From: Nitriliruptoraceae bacterium
GTDB lineage: Bacteria > Actinomycetota > Nitriliruptoria > Nitriliruptorales > Nitriliruptoraceae
Length of the DNA stretch: 7,093 bases
Direction: 5' to 3'
Assembly: GCA_007118045.1 (NCBI GenBank)
Contig: SKTG01000168.1
Coordinates: 1-7,093, forward strand
The notes beneath the pieces are model-generated. The model ran no database searches, was not told where the DNA came from, and was given only the letters and a program-made list of their open reading frames with translations. Numbering within the stretch: the first letter of the stretch is position 1; each line of letters opens with the position of its first letter. The position numbers and the translations under genes are program-made. This document shows, piece after piece, positions 5,905 through 7,093 of the stretch.

Positions 5905-5932
5905 CGCACCGGGGCCCGTGGGCCCCGGTGCG
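5905..5932 (-). terminator. Strong inverted repeat downstream of the acyl-CoA dehydrogenase gene; terminator or operator
   Basis: Thirteen bases at 5905-5917 are perfectly complementary to 5920-5932, with only GT between them; as RNA this would be a 12-bp stem with a CGTG loop. It lies 73 bases past the dehydrogenase stop and 42 bases before the penicillin-binding protein ATG. No T-run follows on the minus strand, so it is a strong GC hairpin rather than a textbook terminator. Because it also sits in the penicillin-binding protein's upstream region, a regulator binding site is a real alternative. Confidence 0.6.
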
Positions 5933-5934
5933 GG

Positions 5935-5940
5935 AAGCTA
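5935..5940 (-). promoter_or_regulatory. Candidate -10 element (TAGCTT) for the penicillin-binding protein gene
   Basis: Read on the minus strand, TAGCTT fits TAnnnT, and no TAnnnT is seen between the palindrome and the ATG. It would place the transcription start inside the inverted repeat at 5905-5932, with a leader of about 65 bases. No -35 match is visible. This is a short motif and a weak call. Confidence 0.25.
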
Positions 5941-6005
5941 GCCGTTCGTGATCGCCGATCCGGGGAGCGGCGCGCGGCGCCCCACGTCCCGGCCCCCCGG
6001 GTCGG

Positions 6006-7093
6006 TCAGAACGCTCCGGCCGGAAGCGCCATCAGCGCGCCGTCCTCCTCCTCGGCGACACGACGCCGCATGCCCGTCTTCGGCAGCACGGCCCGGGCGA
6101 AGTAGCGCGCAGCGGCGACCTTGCCGGTGTAGAACTCCTCGTCCGTACCGGACGCTCCGGCGTCGAGGGCGTCCTGGGCGATCTCCGCCTGGCGGAGCAG
6201 CAACCATCCGATCGTGACCTCCGCGAGCGACTCGAGCAGCGCCGTGGTGTGCAGCCCCGCCTTGTAGACCTCCTCGCGTCGTGCCTCGTCCATCGAGGCC
6301 ACCGCGTGCTGGATCAGCAGGCCGAGGTGGGCCTGGGCGTCGTCGAGCGCGTGGCCCAACCGTTCGCGCTCGTCGGCGAACCGGTCGTGGTCGCCGCCAC
6401 CCTTCACGTGCTCGCGGATCTGGTCGGCGAGCCACGTCAGGGTCGTGCCGTGGTCACGGACGATCTTGCGGAAGAGCAGGTCGAGCGCCTGGATCGCTGT
6501 GGTGCCCTCGTAGAGGGTGTCGATCTTGGCGTCGCGGATGTACTGCTCGATCGGGTAGTCCTGCGTGTACCCGGAGCCGCCGAAGGTCTGCAGGCTCACG
6601 CCGAGCAGCTCGTAGGCTTTCTCGGAGCAGTAGCCCTTCACGAGCGGGAGCAGCAGGTCCTCACGCGCGATCCAGCGGTCGTGCTCCTCGTGGTCGGCAC
6701 CGTCGCCGGTGTCCTTCGCCGCGGCGAGCTGGGCCTGGTCCTGGGTCCAGCCCGCGAACATCACCAGCGCGCGCATGCCCTCCGCGTGCGCCTTCTGCTC
6801 CATCAGCATGCGCCGCACGTCGGGATGGTTGATGATCTCCGTCTTCGGCGCGGTCTTGTCGGCGGCCTGTGTCAGATCGGCGCCCTGGACACGCACCTTG
6901 GCGTAGTCCAGCGCGTTGAGGTAGCCGGTCGACAACGTCGACATGGCCTTGGTGCCCACCATCATGCGGGCGTACTCGATCACGAGGAACATCTGCTTGA
7001 TGCCCTCGTGCACGTCGCCGGCGAGGTAGCCGACGCACGGCGTGCCGTCCTGACCGAGGGAGAGCTCGCAGGTCGCGGAGCCCTTGATGCCCA
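6006..7093 (-). CDS. Acyl-CoA dehydrogenase, large (about 600-residue) type, C-terminal 361 residues
   Basis: An FAD enzyme that introduces the alpha-beta double bond in acyl-CoA thioesters, passing electrons to an electron-transfer flavoprotein. The frame is open to the right edge, so the N-terminus is missing. Numbering the visible part from 1, GIKGSATCELSLG at 1-13 and the EGIKQMF region belong to the middle beta domain. The helical domain follows with QTFGGSGY (about 168-175) and LYEGTTAIQ (about 193-201). The Glu of YEGT (codon 6507-6509) is the usual catalytic base. From about 210 to the end is the extra helical domain seen in the long family, ending near YFARAVLP. This long architecture is shared with 3-methylmercaptopropionyl-CoA dehydrogenase (DmdC) and many actinobacterial FadE proteins, so the substrate cannot be named. 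A GTG at 7013 lies inside the conserved domain and is not the start. Confidence 0.93.
   Translation of the reverse strand, partial: GIKGSATCELSLGQDGTPCVGYLAGDVHEGIKQMFLVIEYARMMVGTKAMSTLSTGYLNALDYAKVRVQGADLTQAADKTAPKTEIINHPDVRRMLMEQKAHAEGMRALVMFAGWTQDQAQLAAAKDTGDGADHEEHDRWIAREDLLLPLVKGYCSEKAYELLGVSLQTFGGSGYTQDYPIEQYIRDAKIDTLYEGTTAIQALDLLFRKIVRDHGTTLTWLADQIREHVKGGGDHDRFADERERLGHALDDAQAHLGLLIQHAVASMDEARREEVYKAGLHTTALLESLAEVTIGWLLLRQAEIAQDALDAGASGTDEEFYTGKVAAARYFARAVLPKTGMRRRVAEEEDGALMALPAGAF

Noticed and set aside
4744..6105. A 453-codon open frame on the plus strand opposite the penicillin-binding protein gene
   Set aside because: It is antisense to a gene with complete catalytic motifs, has no recognisable domain, and also crosses the intergenic palindrome. 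Long antisense frames are expected when third positions are nearly all G or C.
1..7093. Search for tRNA or rRNA genes, insertion sequences, attachment sites and a foreign island
   Set aside because: No such signature was seen. Base composition and codon use look uniform across the window, and all gaps between genes are short.

Overview
The window is very GC-rich with almost entirely G/C third codon positions. It carries a TAnnnT-type promoter placed for a leaderless transcript, a matrixin-like secreted protease, and an actinobacterial-type bifunctional penicillin-binding protein. Together these point to a high-GC Gram-positive bacterium (Actinomycetota). I cannot place it more finely from sequence alone.

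Left part (1-3389). A membrane-anchored, matrixin-like metalloprotease leaves the window leftward (minus strand, first 115 residues visible). A short divergent intergenic region packed with G-tracts separates it from a plus-strand block of three metabolic genes: an alpha/beta hydrolase (494-1429), a short-chain dehydrogenase of the sepiapterin/benzil reductase type (1451-2176) and an alpha-methylacyl-CoA racemase of the CaiB/BaiF fold (2247-3389). Gaps are 21 and 70 bases. The second gene has its own probable leaderless promoter, and a small hairpin lies between the second and third. The racemase has all four expected active-site residues at family spacing, so it is the best functionally defined gene of this block. 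It would epimerise 2-methyl-branched acyl-CoAs before beta-oxidation.

Right part (3421-7093). Two minus-strand genes follow: a class A penicillin-binding protein (3421-5862) that converges on the racemase gene, and, upstream of it, the C-terminal 361 residues of a large acyl-CoA dehydrogenase running off the right edge. A 7-bp hairpin sits at the convergent junction, and a 13-bp perfect inverted repeat lies between the dehydrogenase stop and the penicillin-binding protein start. The racemase and dehydrogenase could act in the same branched acyl-CoA breakdown, but they are on opposite strands with a cell-wall gene between them, so this is suggestive only.

Most of the window is ordinary chromosomal housekeeping and lipid-metabolism content. 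I found no mobile element, CRISPR array, RNA gene or defence system. The most unusual feature is the C-terminal extension of the penicillin-binding protein: two tandem 44-residue repeats, each with a cysteine pair at identical 34-residue spacing, followed by a strongly acidic Glu/Asp/Pro tail encoded by slippage-prone 9-bp DNA repeats. No stretch over 300 bases lacks a gene.
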